This document shows, one piece after another, positions 9,209 to 18,812 of a DNA stretch of 64,000 bases (its first letter is position 1; each line of letters starts with the position of its first letter). Made by a program: the position numbers and the translations under genes. The DNA lies in assembly GCA_938042245.1 (NCBI GenBank), contig CALIRO010000044.1, forward strand, positions 20,495 to 84,494. Direction: 5' to 3'. Below the pieces are notes generated by a model that saw nothing but the letters and a program-made list of their open reading frames with translations, had not been told where the DNA came from and ran no database searches. Source of the stretch: an uncultured Thermoguttaceae bacterium. Its GTDB lineage: Bacteria; Planctomycetota; Planctomycetia; Pirellulales; Thermoguttaceae.

Positions 9209-9452
9209 ATGACAGACTGTTAAGAACTCTACGAGCCCCGTTATGGAAGAGCGTTGTTCGGTTTGGAAACCGGCTGTAGGCTCGAGTTTTGCTGATGCGG
9301 CGGGCTTCCCTCCGGAGAAAATTTCTTAACCTGATGGAAACATTGGAGTTAGGAAGTTATATGAACAAATATGGTTTTCTCCATACGTGCCGGAACCAAA
9401 AGAAGTGGTGGAAAATAGCTAAAGTCGAGCTCAGAATGCCCGCCAAGGCCGG

Positions 9453-10835
9453 TTAGGTGGTTGCTAGGGGCAGCCACAGATGAGCGATATTGAAGTAGAT
9501 GACAATTCCGGTGACATCCACGAAGGTAGCCACAAACGGGCTGGAGGCAAACCCGGGATCGAAGCCTAGGCGTTTGAAAATCAGCGGCAACATTGATCCG
9601 ACCAGTGTTCCCCAGAGGCAGATGGCGGCCACACTTTGGGCGATGACAAAAGCCAAGACCCAGTGGTTGACGGTGCCGAGCACGCTTTGGGGTGTGGCGG
9701 CGGCCCGCAAAAAGCCGATCGCCCCCAATGTGCATCCCAAAGCAATCCCCATCAGAAGTTCGTGTCGGAGGACCCGCCACCAATCCCGGGTCTGTACTTG
9801 TCCGACCGCGAGGGCTCGGGTAACCAAGGTGGCCGCCTGGGAGCCGGAGTTGCCGCCGGTCGAAATACATAGGGGGACAAAAAGAGCCAGGGCCACCACC
9901 GCTTGAATGGCTGCCTCAAAATGAGCTAGGGCGGTAAAGGTAAACAGTTCCGCCAGAAAGAGCATACAAAGCCAACCGGCCCGTTTCCGCCAAACCGTCA
10001 GAAAAGGCATTTCCAGGAAGTTATCGATCATCGGGGTAATACCGGCCATGCGGTGGGCGTCTTCGGTAGCCTCTTCCAGGAAGGTATCGATCACGTCGTC
10101 GTGGGTGATGATGCCCAGCAGATGCCGTTCTTCGTCAACGACCGGAATGGCCAGGAGGTCGAAATCCGCCACTTTGCGGGCCACCTCCTCCTGGTCTTCG
10201 GTTACCAGCACGGTGATCAGTTCGGTTTCCATAATTTCTCGGATTGGTAGATCGGGTTTGGCCAGGGCGGAGAGCAAAGCCCGGGCAGAAACGACGCCCA
10301 CCAGATGCTCCTGTTCATCGACCACGTAAATATAGTAGATCGTTTCCAGCCGTTCCGCTTGTCGGATAATTTCGTCCAGGGCTTGGCGTACGGAGACCGA
10401 TTCGAGGAGTTTCGCATAGTTAGTGGTCATTCGTGCGCCTGCCGTATTTTCTGGATAAGCTATCAGGCGCAAAATGTCTCGGCGATGTTCCGGGGCAACC
10501 AGGGGCAACAGTTCGGCCATGACGGCCGGGTCCACTTGTTTGAGGATGTCGGCCCGATCGTCAGGGGGCAGCAGACCGATCAGTTCGGCCGCCTCTTTCC
10601 GGTCGATCGTCTCGATAATGGTTTTCTGTTTATCTCGATCAAAATAGCTAAAGATTTCCATGCGCCGATAAGGATCGGTATGTTGCAGAATCGCCCAAGA
10701 TTCCTGCGGCTCTAGACCTTCCATGAATTCGGCGGTCCGAGCCGGGTGCAAGGCCGTGCAAAACTCCTCCATCTCGGCCACATTATTTTCCGCCAACATC
10801 TGTCGCAATTCCGGCAGATACAAGGTGTTGATCAT
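9453..10835 (-). CDS. mgtE: MgtE-family magnesium transporter
   Basis: Mg2+ channel/transporter of the inner membrane. The 460-residue protein has the family order: an N-terminal superhelical domain (about 1-130, with LLPPDDRADILKQVDP), two CBS domains (about 135-260, including VVDEERHLLGIITHDDV) that sense cytoplasmic Mg2+, and a five-helix membrane domain (about 285-460) with PLCISTGGNSGSQAATLVTR, the conserved pore-lining region. AGGGAG lies before ATG 10835. It is monocistronic and leftward. The 230-base upstream region is AT-rich, but I could not recognise an Mg2+ riboswitch in it. Confidence 0.96.
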   Translation of the reverse strand: MINTLYLPELRQMLAENNVAEMEEFCTALHPARTAEFMEGLEPQESWAILQHTDPYRRMEIFSYFDRDKQKTIIETIDRKEAAELIGLLPPDDRADILKQVDPAVMAELLPLVAPEHRRDILRLIAYPENTAGARMTTNYAKLLESVSVRQALDEIIRQAERLETIYYIYVVDEQEHLVGVVSARALLSALAKPDLPIREIMETELITVLVTEDQEEVARKVADFDLLAIPVVDEERHLLGIITHDDVIDTFLEEATEDAHRMAGITPMIDNFLEMPFLTVWRKRAGWLCMLFLAELFTFTALAHFEAAIQAVVALALFVPLCISTGGNSGSQAATLVTRALAVGQVQTRDWWRVLRHELLMGIALGCTLGAIGFLRAAATPQSVLGTVNHWVLAFVIAQSVAAICLWGTLVGSMLPLIFKRLGFDPGFASSPFVATFVDVTGIVIYFNIAHLWLPLATT

Positions 10836-11069
10836 AGGAAAACTCTCCCTAGAATTCCGCTGCTTCTGAAAAATAGCCGGAGCAAAACAAATCCACCAAA
10901 CACACTCAGATAAGCAACCTTAGTCCGGTCCGAAAGAAGCGGAAAGCTGTAATTAGTACACTATCAGAATTAGTATACCATTGGAGCCTATCAGCCCAGT
11001 GGCAAACTCCCGAAACCACCAGGACCTACCCGGCCCCTCAGATTACCCTTTGCGAATCAGGCCGAAACT

Positions 11070-11876
11070 CTAACTGCCAGGCGATGTTCGGGCTTGGTCC
11101 AAAATTTTGGGGCGGATGCCGCCTTCCGCATGTACAATTTGCCAGGAAGCTTTTTGGTCCGGTTCCAGCAAATATCGCTTCATTTCCAGGCCGACAAAAA
11201 AGGTGGTGCGTTGGCCCTGATGAGGAAAACTGACCGCATAGACCAAAAGGAGCTCTTCGGTGCTATCCTGACGGCGTTGGGCTTCGGTACCTACATAATG
11301 GATTTCGGCCTTGTCGGCCAAGGCCAAAAGAGTCCGGACCAGGTTAGGACCTTTCGGTTGGAAGGGACGCGGGGGGGCATTGCCGATATATTCCCATAAA
11401 AGGGCATGTTGCCGGGGGTTCTTCCGATAGTATTCCACCAGAGCCTGGTCGTTATCGAACGGATGGCGGGATTTAGGATGAACGGTAAGCTGATAGGCTT
11501 TATGAGGTTGGCCTCGGCGCAACAGGTCAAACCAAACCTCAGCCACCTGACGGGCTTCCTGACGGAGCAGATGACGCATGGTGAGCCAATGGATGGGGGC
11601 GGCAGCTATCCAAAACCAACTTAACAGCAACCCTCCCAAGGCCGCCTTGTACCCCAAGAGGTTTTCGCCTTTGCCCAAGCGATAGAGTCCAATTATACTG
11701 CATCCTAGTCCTAGCACCGGCAATCCATAAAGCCACGGTTCAAACACCGCTGCAAAAGAGAACAACGCCAACAGCAGACCGGCAATGGCCCACGGGCAAG
11801 GCCGGCGATATTGCACTAATGCTGCCTCTTGGGCGTCGCTGCCCAAAGGCACAAACTCTGCTTGAGTTACTTTCAT
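11070..11876 (-). CDS. Membrane protein with DUF4190-like N-terminus, hypothetical
   Basis: 268 residues. After a cytoplasmic stretch (MKVTQAEFVPLGSDAQEAAL) come about three hydrophobic helices between residues 28 and 100 (PWAIAGLLLALFSFAAV, GLPVLGLGCSIIGLYRLG, ALGGLLLSWFWIAA), the layout of DUF4190-type proteins. A soluble C-terminal domain follows (LLRRGQPHKAYQLTVHPKSR, then TFFVGLEMKRYL), probably extracytoplasmic. It lies 93 bases downstream of another membrane protein on the same strand. No catalytic motif is recognised and the function is unknown. The ribosome site before ATG 11876 is weak. Confidence 0.75.
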   Translation of the reverse strand: MKVTQAEFVPLGSDAQEAALVQYRRPCPWAIAGLLLALFSFAAVFEPWLYGLPVLGLGCSIIGLYRLGKGENLLGYKAALGGLLLSWFWIAAAPIHWLTMRHLLRQEARQVAEVWFDLLRRGQPHKAYQLTVHPKSRHPFDNDQALVEYYRKNPRQHALLWEYIGNAPPRPFQPKGPNLVRTLLALADKAEIHYVGTEAQRRQDSTEELLLVYAVSFPHQGQRTTFFVGLEMKRYLLEPDQKASWQIVHAEGGIRPKILDQARTSPGS

Positions 11877-11968
11877 CGGCTTGTCCGTTCGGAGGAAGCA
11901 GATTAGCTAGATCCGACATCCGATTCCATTACCCGATCCATGGGGACGAGCCGTCCCCACTCCCAGGG

Positions 11969-12811
11969 TTATCGTGGCACTACGTCCGACTCCATCACCC
12001 GAGGGGTTCCATATTGCTGGAGGTATTCTTCGACCCAGCGGCGTCGGGCCGCATATTTGGGCACAAAATCCCCCTGCCGATCGAAAACCGCCAAATGCTT
12101 TTCCGATTCTTCTGCTGCCGGGCCATACTGGGATAGCTCCTCGTCGGTCAACGTCCGACAGAAAGGTCCTAGGGACATTTTCTGGACAAACCCGGCCCAC
12201 TGGAGATCCGGAGCAAGGAAGAAGAAGTTGTTTTCTCCTGGCTGGAAGCCACCGCCCATAAACCGCTCCGCCAACGGCGCCGTATGCAGGGTAAACATCG
12301 TAAAACAGACCATCACATAACCTACCCACAGAGACAAAAAAGCGCTGCCGATCCGATCCACGATTTTACGGAATCGGAGCTTCACCCGGGAGATAAAATC
12401 GGTCAAAAGCCGAAATATCACCAAAAATACGCAGAAAAGCCCCCAGAGGCACAAAAAGTCCCAGAAGAAGGTGAACGTAGGTTCCATTTGTTCGGCCCAC
12501 CGGGCCAACGGTTCCCAAAAGTTGACAGCCAACAGCGCAGCAAAGATCACATTGACCAGCCGGACCGCATTACTCCAAAGACCTTCCGGATACAGGGTGC
12601 CCGCACAGGCAGCGATAATCCCTAGCATCAAAAGGGGCAATAAAACTGCATAACCGCTCTTTTCCCCAGGTCCCGGCGAAGCGGGGATGATCTTCGAGGC
12701 GCCGTTGGCGGCCCATAAGATGGGCGCCGATTGGGCCTGGACGGAAAGGCCCCCAACGAACATCACCAATCCCACTATTCCCATTGCTGCTGCGGAACGT
12801 ACCCGTTGCAT
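11969..12811 (-). CDS. CvpA-like integral membrane protein, exported N-terminus
   Basis: 280 residues from ATG 12811 (the frame extends to 13069 but that segment is not protein-like). A signal peptide (MQRVRSAAAMGIVGLVMFVGGLSVQAQS) is followed by about four hydrophobic helices (YAVLLPLLMLGIIAACAGTL, AVRLVNVIFAALLAVNFW, FFWDFLCLWGLFCVFLVIF, GSAFLSLWVGYVMVCFTMFT). The helix pattern resembles CvpA/colicin V production proteins. A hydrophilic C-terminus of about 90 residues is unrecognised. It lies 83 bases downstream of the GspE-like ATPase and is probably cotranscribed, so a role in the same envelope machinery is possible but unproven. Confidence 0.7.
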   Translation of the reverse strand: MQRVRSAAAMGIVGLVMFVGGLSVQAQSAPILWAANGASKIIPASPGPGEKSGYAVLLPLLMLGIIAACAGTLYPEGLWSNAVRLVNVIFAALLAVNFWEPLARWAEQMEPTFTFFWDFLCLWGLFCVFLVIFRLLTDFISRVKLRFRKIVDRIGSAFLSLWVGYVMVCFTMFTLHTAPLAERFMGGGFQPGENNFFFLAPDLQWAGFVQKMSLGPFCRTLTDEELSQYGPAAEESEKHLAVFDRQGDFVPKYAARRRWVEEYLQQYGTPRVMESDVVPR

Positions 12812-12894
12812 AAGAGTGGATTCCCCGATGGTGAAAGCCTGCAGTCTGAATGCTTGGTTTGCCTGGTTATGGCCGTTTTGGCCGCCAAAATCAC

Positions 12895-14664
12895 TTACAG
12901 TTTCATCACCCGAGTCAATTCTTGTAAGGAGGTAACTCCTTTGGCCACCAAAAGGAGTCCTTCTTCCTGCATGGTTCGCATGCCGGCTTTTAGGGCGGCT
13001 TTGCGCAGGAGTTCCAACTTGGGGGTATTGGCCAAGACGTTCCGAATTCCTTCCTCCATGGTCCACCATTCAAACAGACCGGTGATTCCGTAATAGCCAA
13101 TCCCCCCGCATTGCTCACAAGGTTCGATGGTGGGCTGTTCGGGCGTCGGCTGCGGCGGCCGATAAAACGTCAGCGCCTTACCCGCTGGAAAGCCAAGCTG
13201 CTGGAGCATCTGAGGGGTGGGTTGATACGGCTGTTTACATTTATCGCAAAGTTTTCGAATCAGCCGCTGGTTCAATACTCCTGTAACACAGGCGGCAAAG
13301 TCGGCCGGTGGAACTTTCAGCGCTAAGACCCGCAATAGCGCCTCGGCACAATCCTTGGCCCGAATCGTACTGAGTACGACTAAGTGGTCTTCTTTTTGAA
13401 TCTGCTCACAGATCATTTCTACTGTACGTCCATCGACCAGATCCCGAACCACCAAAACATTCGGGTACATGCGAAATGCTTTCATCAGGATGGTGGCTGG
13501 CGTTTCTCCTTTCGAGGAGTCATAGGTATCCACTGGGATGTTTTCGATTTCCTCATACCGATGTTGCACATCTTCCACCGCGCGGAATTCCCGGAGAAAG
13601 CGGTCCTGATTCCTCAGCAGCACATCGGTGGTGGTGCGAAGGCCGCCATTCGGTATGGCAGACAGAAGCACAAATCCTTTGGGCCGCTTCATCACCTCCT
13701 GGATGGCTTCCTGGATTTTGTCGCGCATGCCTAGGTCGGCCAAGGTGTTAAAGCGGATGGTTTTCGCTTCCAGTTGCAGTAGCACCCGTTCGCCAGTAGG
13801 GGTGCCCTGGCTGAGGAAACTCCCAGGATAGAGCTGTTCTTTGTATCGGGCTTGGAATTGCCCTTCTTGTTTGTTTTGCCGATCCGCTGGATTTAGTCCA
13901 CAAAGGATTTTCAGGGCTTCCAGGGCAGGATCGCCGTCTTCGCGAGTGAGCGGCTCTACCGAGTGCCAAACCGTGTCGATCTGATATTTGACCGCCACGC
14001 CCTGCTGCGTGTAATCCAGTAGCAGTGCCGTAGCCCGCCGATCCAGAGCTTCGGCCAAAATCCGACGAGCAATATTAAAGCCGGGTTTCTGCCGGGCCGC
14101 TATCAAGCGGGCTTGAATCTGCGACGTAGGCCCTCCCCGAGCCTCTAGCAAAAGCGGCGGCCCCTTCTCATAGGCCGGCTTCTTCTCCACCTCCATCTTC
14201 ACCCCCAAAATCCTCAACCAGCGGGCAAGGCAGTACCGTAAATGCTGCGCCGTCAGCACCCGCTCATCGATCGGCACCCGGGCATTCCGATGCAGGATAT
14301 AGGCGGTAAGCGGCCCTACATAGGCGACCAATAGCAACCCAAACGCCAACCAAAAGTAGGGAATCCCTAACCACACCAGCACCATCGCCCCAAAAAACGG
14401 CCCAAACACCATCGGATTCCAAAGAAAATAGTCTAATTTCTTTTCCTGGACATCCCGATTGACCCAATCGGTTGTGGCCACCCAACAAAGAAACAGGAGC
14501 CAACAGGCGACCAGTTTCGGCAAACTCAGATAATACCCCGGCCCGGACCAACCCGGTTTAAACGTATATTCCGGCATCGCGGACTGGGCGCAGATAGGTT
14601 CTGCCCATCCCAACAATAAAACCACTATCAACCACCCGATCCAGCCTCTTAACTTCTTGTGCAT
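12895..14664 (-). CDS. GspE/PilB-like secretion ATPase with degenerate Walker A and N-terminal membrane segments
   Basis: 589 residues. The N-terminus has a signal-like helix (residues 9-24) and three further hydrophobic helices (about 50-64, 86-100, 103-123), unusual for this normally cytoplasmic ATPase. Residues 180-570 match the GspE/PilB fold: a tetracysteine zinc motif (C473-D-K-C476 with a second CEQCGG) and the flanking RLIRKLCDKCKQPY and GYYGITGLFEWW are intact. The P-loop, normally GPTGSGKTTTL, reads SAIPNGGLRTTTD at 335-347, so the Gly-Lys pair is Leu342-Arg343. The Walker B position reads PNVLVVRDLVDGRT. Nucleotide hydrolysis is therefore doubtful; a structural or regulatory paralogue is more likely. 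A canonical PilT gene lies upstream on the same strand. Confidence 0.85.
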   Translation of the reverse strand: MHKKLRGWIGWLIVVLLLGWAEPICAQSAMPEYTFKPGWSGPGYYLSLPKLVACWLLFLCWVATTDWVNRDVQEKKLDYFLWNPMVFGPFFGAMVLVWLGIPYFWLAFGLLLVAYVGPLTAYILHRNARVPIDERVLTAQHLRYCLARWLRILGVKMEVEKKPAYEKGPPLLLEARGGPTSQIQARLIAARQKPGFNIARRILAEALDRRATALLLDYTQQGVAVKYQIDTVWHSVEPLTREDGDPALEALKILCGLNPADRQNKQEGQFQARYKEQLYPGSFLSQGTPTGERVLLQLEAKTIRFNTLADLGMRDKIQEAIQEVMKRPKGFVLLSAIPNGGLRTTTDVLLRNQDRFLREFRAVEDVQHRYEEIENIPVDTYDSSKGETPATILMKAFRMYPNVLVVRDLVDGRTVEMICEQIQKEDHLVVLSTIRAKDCAEALLRVLALKVPPADFAACVTGVLNQRLIRKLCDKCKQPYQPTPQMLQQLGFPAGKALTFYRPPQPTPEQPTIEPCEQCGGIGYYGITGLFEWWTMEEGIRNVLANTPKLELLRKAALKAGMRTMQEEGLLLVAKGVTSLQELTRVMKL

Positions 14665-15010
14665 CAGCAGTCTCTCACCGAATCATCCGAGGGATAGTAC
14701 TTATTGACGTGCCTCAGCCTGGGGCGTACTTAATCATCTGCCGATTTCACCGGAAAATCGGCCCTTCGGAGAAAACTCCTTATAGATGAGCCCGTCTGAC
14801 AGAGGGTAAGCAGTTTGTGCCCCAACGTACCCAACCCAATCTAACAAGCTTGCTTACAACCCGAAACGTTTTGGTTTGCCTTTAGCAAACACCAGCCACA
14901 AAAATGAAACTTGCTTCCCCCGTTCGCAGAGGCAACGCCTTGCCAACGGGGCGAATAGATTATTGTATCCGGCCTGGGGATGCTAAGGGAGCGGGGAGGA
15001 AGAGCCTACA
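14665..15010. other. Intergenic, no gene seen
   Basis: About 345 bases between pilT and the GspE-like gene on the same strand. No coding frame, consensus promoter or clear terminator was recognised. The size suggests the downstream gene has its own promoter. Confidence 0.4.
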
Positions 15011-16186
15011 TTACAAAATCCCTCGCTCTTGCACTTGAATCCCTTTCAGCGCCATCTTGAGCGCCTCGGGGTTCGGCGCCACTTCAATGGCCACCTCCCG
15101 ATCCACCAATTCCTTCTCCACCAGTTCCTTCAGACTCATGGTAAAATCCTGCATCCCTTCTTTAGCGCCCAGGCGGATGGCATCGGCTAGTTTGTCATCT
15201 TGGCCCTCCAGGACCAATTTGCGCACAATCGGGTTAAAGATCATGATTTCGACCGCCGGCACCCGCTGCACGCCGGGTTTAATCGAAGGTAGGAGTTTCT
15301 GAGCGATAATGGCTTTCATGTTGAAAGCCAATGCGCTTCGGATCGACGAATGCATCGCTTCGGGAAACAGGTCCAAGATTCGTCCGATGGTGCTCGGGGC
15401 GGTGGAGGCGTGGATGGTGCCGAAGACCAGGTGGCCCGTTTCGGCGGCCTGAATAGCTGTCTCAAACGTCTCCCGGTCTCGCATTTCGCCCACCAGCATC
15501 ACATCCGGGTCTTCCCGCACCGCATGTTTCATGCCGACCATAAAGTCTTTGACGTCCTGGCCGATCTCCCGCTGGTTAATGATACATTTATCTTCGGTAA
15601 ATGTATATTCAATGGGATCCTCCAGCGTCAGAATGTGGCCGCGATAGTGGTGGTTGATCCAGTTGAGCATGGCAGCAATGGTGGTGCTTTTGCCCGATCC
15701 AGTAACCCCGGCCAGCAGGATCATCCCTTGTTCATATTTACAGAGTTCCTCCAAGATCGGGGGCAAATGCAAACTGGCAAAATCGGGAATAAAGTTTTTC
15801 ACCAACCGTGCCACCAGCCCTACCTGTCCCATCTGCTGAAACACATTCACGCGGAACCGCCATCGCTGGCCGTCCATCTCAATGGTGTGGGCAAAGTCCA
15901 CCCCGCCATCCTCGTTGAAAATCCGCCATCGCCGCTCCCGAAGCCGAGGATCTACGTCCAACAGCGGAAAGACCAACCGCTGCATCTCCACCTCATCGAT
16001 CGGCCCCCGATTTAACGGCCGAAGCGTTCCGGCTATGCGTACATGCGGCGGTCGGCCTACCTTCAGATGCAAATCGCTCCCCTCCAGCTTCACCACCGCC
16101 CGAAACAACTTATCGATCTCCAATTCCTTCGGCTTGCCAAACGCATACGCCTGCTGAGTCTTTTCCTCTTCTAAGTTCGTAGCCAT
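15011..16186 (-). CDS. pilT: Type IV pilus retraction ATPase PilT
   Basis: Hexameric cytoplasmic ATPase powering pilus retraction (twitching). The 391-residue protein has an N-terminal PAS-like region (SDLHLKVGRPPHVRIAG), Walker A GVTGSGKSTT, the Asp box and Walker B (DPDVMLVGEMRDRETFE), and the His box (GHLVFGTIHASTAPSTI), all canonical. GGAGGGAGG lies upstream of ATG 16186. Its intact motifs contrast with the degenerate P-loop of the neighbour downstream. No pilin, pilC or pilQ genes are within the window. Confidence 0.96.
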   Translation of the reverse strand: MATNLEEEKTQQAYAFGKPKELEIDKLFRAVVKLEGSDLHLKVGRPPHVRIAGTLRPLNRGPIDEVEMQRLVFPLLDVDPRLRERRWRIFNEDGGVDFAHTIEMDGQRWRFRVNVFQQMGQVGLVARLVKNFIPDFASLHLPPILEELCKYEQGMILLAGVTGSGKSTTIAAMLNWINHHYRGHILTLEDPIEYTFTEDKCIINQREIGQDVKDFMVGMKHAVREDPDVMLVGEMRDRETFETAIQAAETGHLVFGTIHASTAPSTIGRILDLFPEAMHSSIRSALAFNMKAIIAQKLLPSIKPGVQRVPAVEIMIFNPIVRKLVLEGQDDKLADAIRLGAKEGMQDFTMSLKELVEKELVDREVAIEVAPNPEALKMALKGIQVQERGIL

Positions 16187-16439
16187 GGCCTTATCCTCCC
16201 TCCTTCTCCTCTAAGGTTGTTCGGTTGATGAGGCAATGGGCAGCCCGGAATGGTTCTGTGGGTTCTTTTCCCCAACCAAGGAACCAGGATGTACTCTCTA
16301 GCAGTTCAGGAAGAAGTTTTGCTACTGCCTCTCATCGAGGCGTGCGAGAAGACCGGCTGGGCCTTGGTCATCCCGAAGCCCAAGGAGATTTCCTCCAATA
16401 GCCCCCATTCATGTGATAGATATTTATCCATTTTGCCAG

Positions 16440-17207
16440 TTATAGCCGGACCGGAATCCCCCGGCGGTGCAAATACTGCTTCACCTCCCGGATGGTATAG
16501 AGACAGAAATGGAACATGCTGGCGGCCAACACCGCATCGGCGCCAGCCTCCAAGATGGCCTGAGCCATATGTTCGGGTTGGCCTGCCCCGCCGCTGGCAA
16601 TGACCGGAATCCGGACCGCCTGTCGAACAGCCTGGATCATCTCTAAATCATATCCATTTTGCGTGCCGTCGGCATCTATGCTGGTCAAGAGGATTTCGCC
16701 CGCCCCAAGCCGTTCCACCTCCCGTGCCCAGGCCACCGCCTCCAGACCGGTCGGTACCCGCCCCCCGTGAATATGCACCTCCCAGATCTGGGTGCCGTTT
16801 CGCCTGACCCGCTTGGGATCGATGGCCACCGCAATACATTGGCTGCCAAATCGCCGGGCCGCCTGGCGTATAAACTCCGGATTCTTGCAGGCTGCCGAAT
16901 TGATCGACACCTTATCGGCACCGGCCTGAAGCAGCTCCCGAATATCCTCCAAACTGCGTATCCCACCTCCCACCGTAAGCGGCATAAAACAGACTTCCGC
17001 TGTCCGGCGCACCACATCCAGCAAGATATCCCGACCCTGATGGCTGGCCGTTATATCCAAAAAAACTAGTTCATCCGCTCCCTCGGCCTCGTAACGGGCT
17101 GCCACCTCCACCGGATCGCCCGCATCCCGAAGATCCACAAACCGAGTGCCTTTTACGACCCGGCCCTGATCCACATCTAAACACACAATGATCCGCTTAG
17201 CCAACAT
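16440..17207 (-). CDS. hisF: Imidazole glycerol phosphate synthase, cyclase subunit
   Basis: Cyclase half of the HisF-HisH complex; converts PRFAR plus ammonia into imidazole glycerol phosphate and AICAR in histidine synthesis. The 255-residue TIM barrel has catalytic D11 in [15 protein letters not shown] and a second catalytic aspartate in VAIDPKR. The phosphate sites [10 protein letters not shown] and [11 protein letters not shown] and the half-barrel repeats are also present. No other his genes are in the window, so the pathway is scattered. It is leftward and separated by about 300 bases from hypA upstream. Confidence 0.96.
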   Translation of the reverse strand: MLAKRIIVCLDVDQGRVVKGTRFVDLRDAGDPVEVAARYEAEGADELVFLDITASHQGRDILLDVVRRTAEVCFMPLTVGGGIRSLEDIRELLQAGADKVSINSAACKNPEFIRQAARRFGSQCIAVAIDPKRVRRNGTQIWEVHIHGGRVPTGLEAVAWAREVERLGAGEILLTSIDADGTQNGYDLEMIQAVRQAVRIPVIASGGAGQPEHMAQAILEAGADAVLAASMFHFCLYTIREVKQYLHRRGIPVRL

Positions 17208-17511
17208 TCCCCAACGCCCTAACCCCTTATCCCGAACAACTTTTCTTCACCCCACCTAAATGGAAATACCCAAATTGGAAAGCCGGACCGGCTAATCAGT
17301 CCTCTGCGATCGCCCAACAACCGCTCAATTTTCTACTGTAATGCCTCCCAAGCAGCCGGTCAACCGTTCCGGCCTGGTTCGGAAAGCCGAGATTCTACCG
17401 CTGGTTCCCGAACCGTCCCAGCCTGCCCTGGTCTTCCGGAAATCCCAGATTTTACGCATTGGAATAAGAATCTGCCACAGCCCCTTTCGAGGACTCTTTG
17501 ACGCCTGGGGT
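17208..17511. other. Intergenic, no gene seen
   Basis: About 300 bases between hypA and hisF. Short frames on both strands lack protein-like composition. No clear terminator or promoter was identified. Confidence 0.35.
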
Positions 17512-17883
17512 TCAGCTCTGCTCGGGCTCCGCAGAGCCCTCTTGAAGTTCAATACTTTCTAAAATCAACTCTTGCCCGCCTTGCAACTGAATCTCTGGAC
17601 TCCCACAGACCGGGCAGACCACTTCCAACTGTTCCACTGGCGTCTGTCGGCCACAGGCACCACATACGCACAGACCAGCTACCTGCTCAATCTCTAACTG
17701 GGCCTCCGCCAGAAGAGTGCCCGGCTTGGCAAGCTCAAAGGCAAATCGCAATGCCTCAATGGATACGCCAGAAAACCGGCCGATCCGAAGTCCCAATCTC
17801 ACCACCGGGCCTCGGCAACCTGCCGCCTCGATTTGCTTCTGTACCTCTTCGAGCAAACTTTCCACGATGGACAATTCATGCAT
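17512..17883 (-). CDS. hypA: Hydrogenase nickel metallochaperone HypA
   Basis: Delivers nickel, with HypB, to the [NiFe]-hydrogenase large subunit. The 123-residue protein begins with the nickel-binding MHELSIVESLL and carries the zinc site as two CxxC pairs (CGACGRQTP and CPVCGSPE), all diagnostic of HypA. It lies downstream of a maturation protease on the same strand after about 140 bases. No hydrogenase structural genes or hypBCDEF are in the window. Confidence 0.95.
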   Translation of the reverse strand: MHELSIVESLLEEVQKQIEAAGCRGPVVRLGLRIGRFSGVSIEALRFAFELAKPGTLLAEAQLEIEQVAGLCVCGACGRQTPVEQLEVVCPVCGSPEIQLQGGQELILESIELQEGSAEPEQS

Positions 17884-18024
17884 GGAGGGTTTAGCTCCGA
17901 AAGTTACTCCCCGCCCAACCTACTCTCCCCATAACCGCCCCACCGGCTTATCGTTCCGAAGGCCCCCAATCGCCTGGTTTGCCATTTTGAGGCCGACCCA
18001 AATAGGCAAAACTCTTTCCGACGC

Positions 18025-18495
18025 CTAACCAATTCCCAATTCCGAAAGTTTTGCCAACACCGCGCTGACCGCTTTGGGGATGGCCTGAGCTACGGCCGGA
18101 GTGCATTGGTCTGAGAAATCAAGCACGTTTTCCGCTTCGATGCCTAAAATCCAGATGCCTTCATCGGGGGGGAGTCGGGCCCCCGCATGTCGGCCCACCG
18201 CCAAAGCCGTGGCCAAGTTCACATCGTGCGACGAAGCCGTGTGCTGGGTCGGAAGGGCCTCTACCGTCAACCACCGCAGGCTGCCCGGCGCCAAGCCGGT
18301 AACCATCGCATCGATTAAAATCACCCGATCATAGCCGATCATCCGCTCCATCAGACGTAAACCACCCCAATATTCTTCCCCGACCTCGATGTCTAGCCGG
18401 TCAGCCAACTGCCGGGCCAATTCCGCCGCCACCCGCAATCCCACACTATCATCCCCCACCAACGGGTTACCCAACCCTAAAATCAGCGTCTTCAT
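18025..18495 (-). CDS. Hydrogenase maturation protease (HyaD/HycI/HoxW family)
   Basis: Endopeptidase that trims the C-terminus of the [NiFe]-hydrogenase large subunit after nickel insertion. The 156-residue protein begins MKTLILGLGNPLVGDDSVG, containing the GNP motif and the first metal-binding acid. It also has ILIDAMVTGLAPG, matching the second nickel-binding Asp, and a histidine in TASSHDVNLATAL, matching the third ligand. A start at 18507 is possible in frame, but GGGAGG at proper spacing selects ATG 18495. It pairs with hypA just downstream. Which hydrogenase it serves cannot be told from this window. Confidence 0.92.
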   Translation of the reverse strand: MKTLILGLGNPLVGDDSVGLRVAAELARQLADRLDIEVGEEYWGGLRLMERMIGYDRVILIDAMVTGLAPGSLRWLTVEALPTQHTASSHDVNLATALAVGRHAGARLPPDEGIWILGIEAENVLDFSDQCTPAVAQAIPKAVSAVLAKLSELGIG

Positions 18496-18812
18496 CGAAC
18501 CTCCCAAACACCGTTCATCTCTTTCTTTCCCTTTATCCTACCACCTAGGCCGCTCCTTCCAACCCCCAGCTTTTGGGAAAAAGTATCGGCACCTCTGAAT
18601 AATTTAAAGGATATATTTTTACACTATTTCAGAACCTCCCTCAATAGCCCCAACATATAGTGGCACTACCAGCATTAGACTCAATATATAGTCCCAAGCA
18701 TGGGAACTGATAGCAAAGCAACGAATCAAATGTTTCTAAAGTTCACGCGATGTTCCTGATTTTGCAGAGCTTCCTATCGGTTCCAGGCCCTGGTGGGTTC
18801 CCCCCTTGGGTG

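Noticed and set aside
10836..11069. Possible Mg2+ riboswitch upstream of mgtE
   Set aside because: AT-rich leader without recognisable M-box or ykoK helices by eye; needs a covariance search.
15350..16015. 221-codon rightward open frame opposite pilT
   Set aside because: Antisense to a gene with complete PilT motifs; composition is not protein-like.
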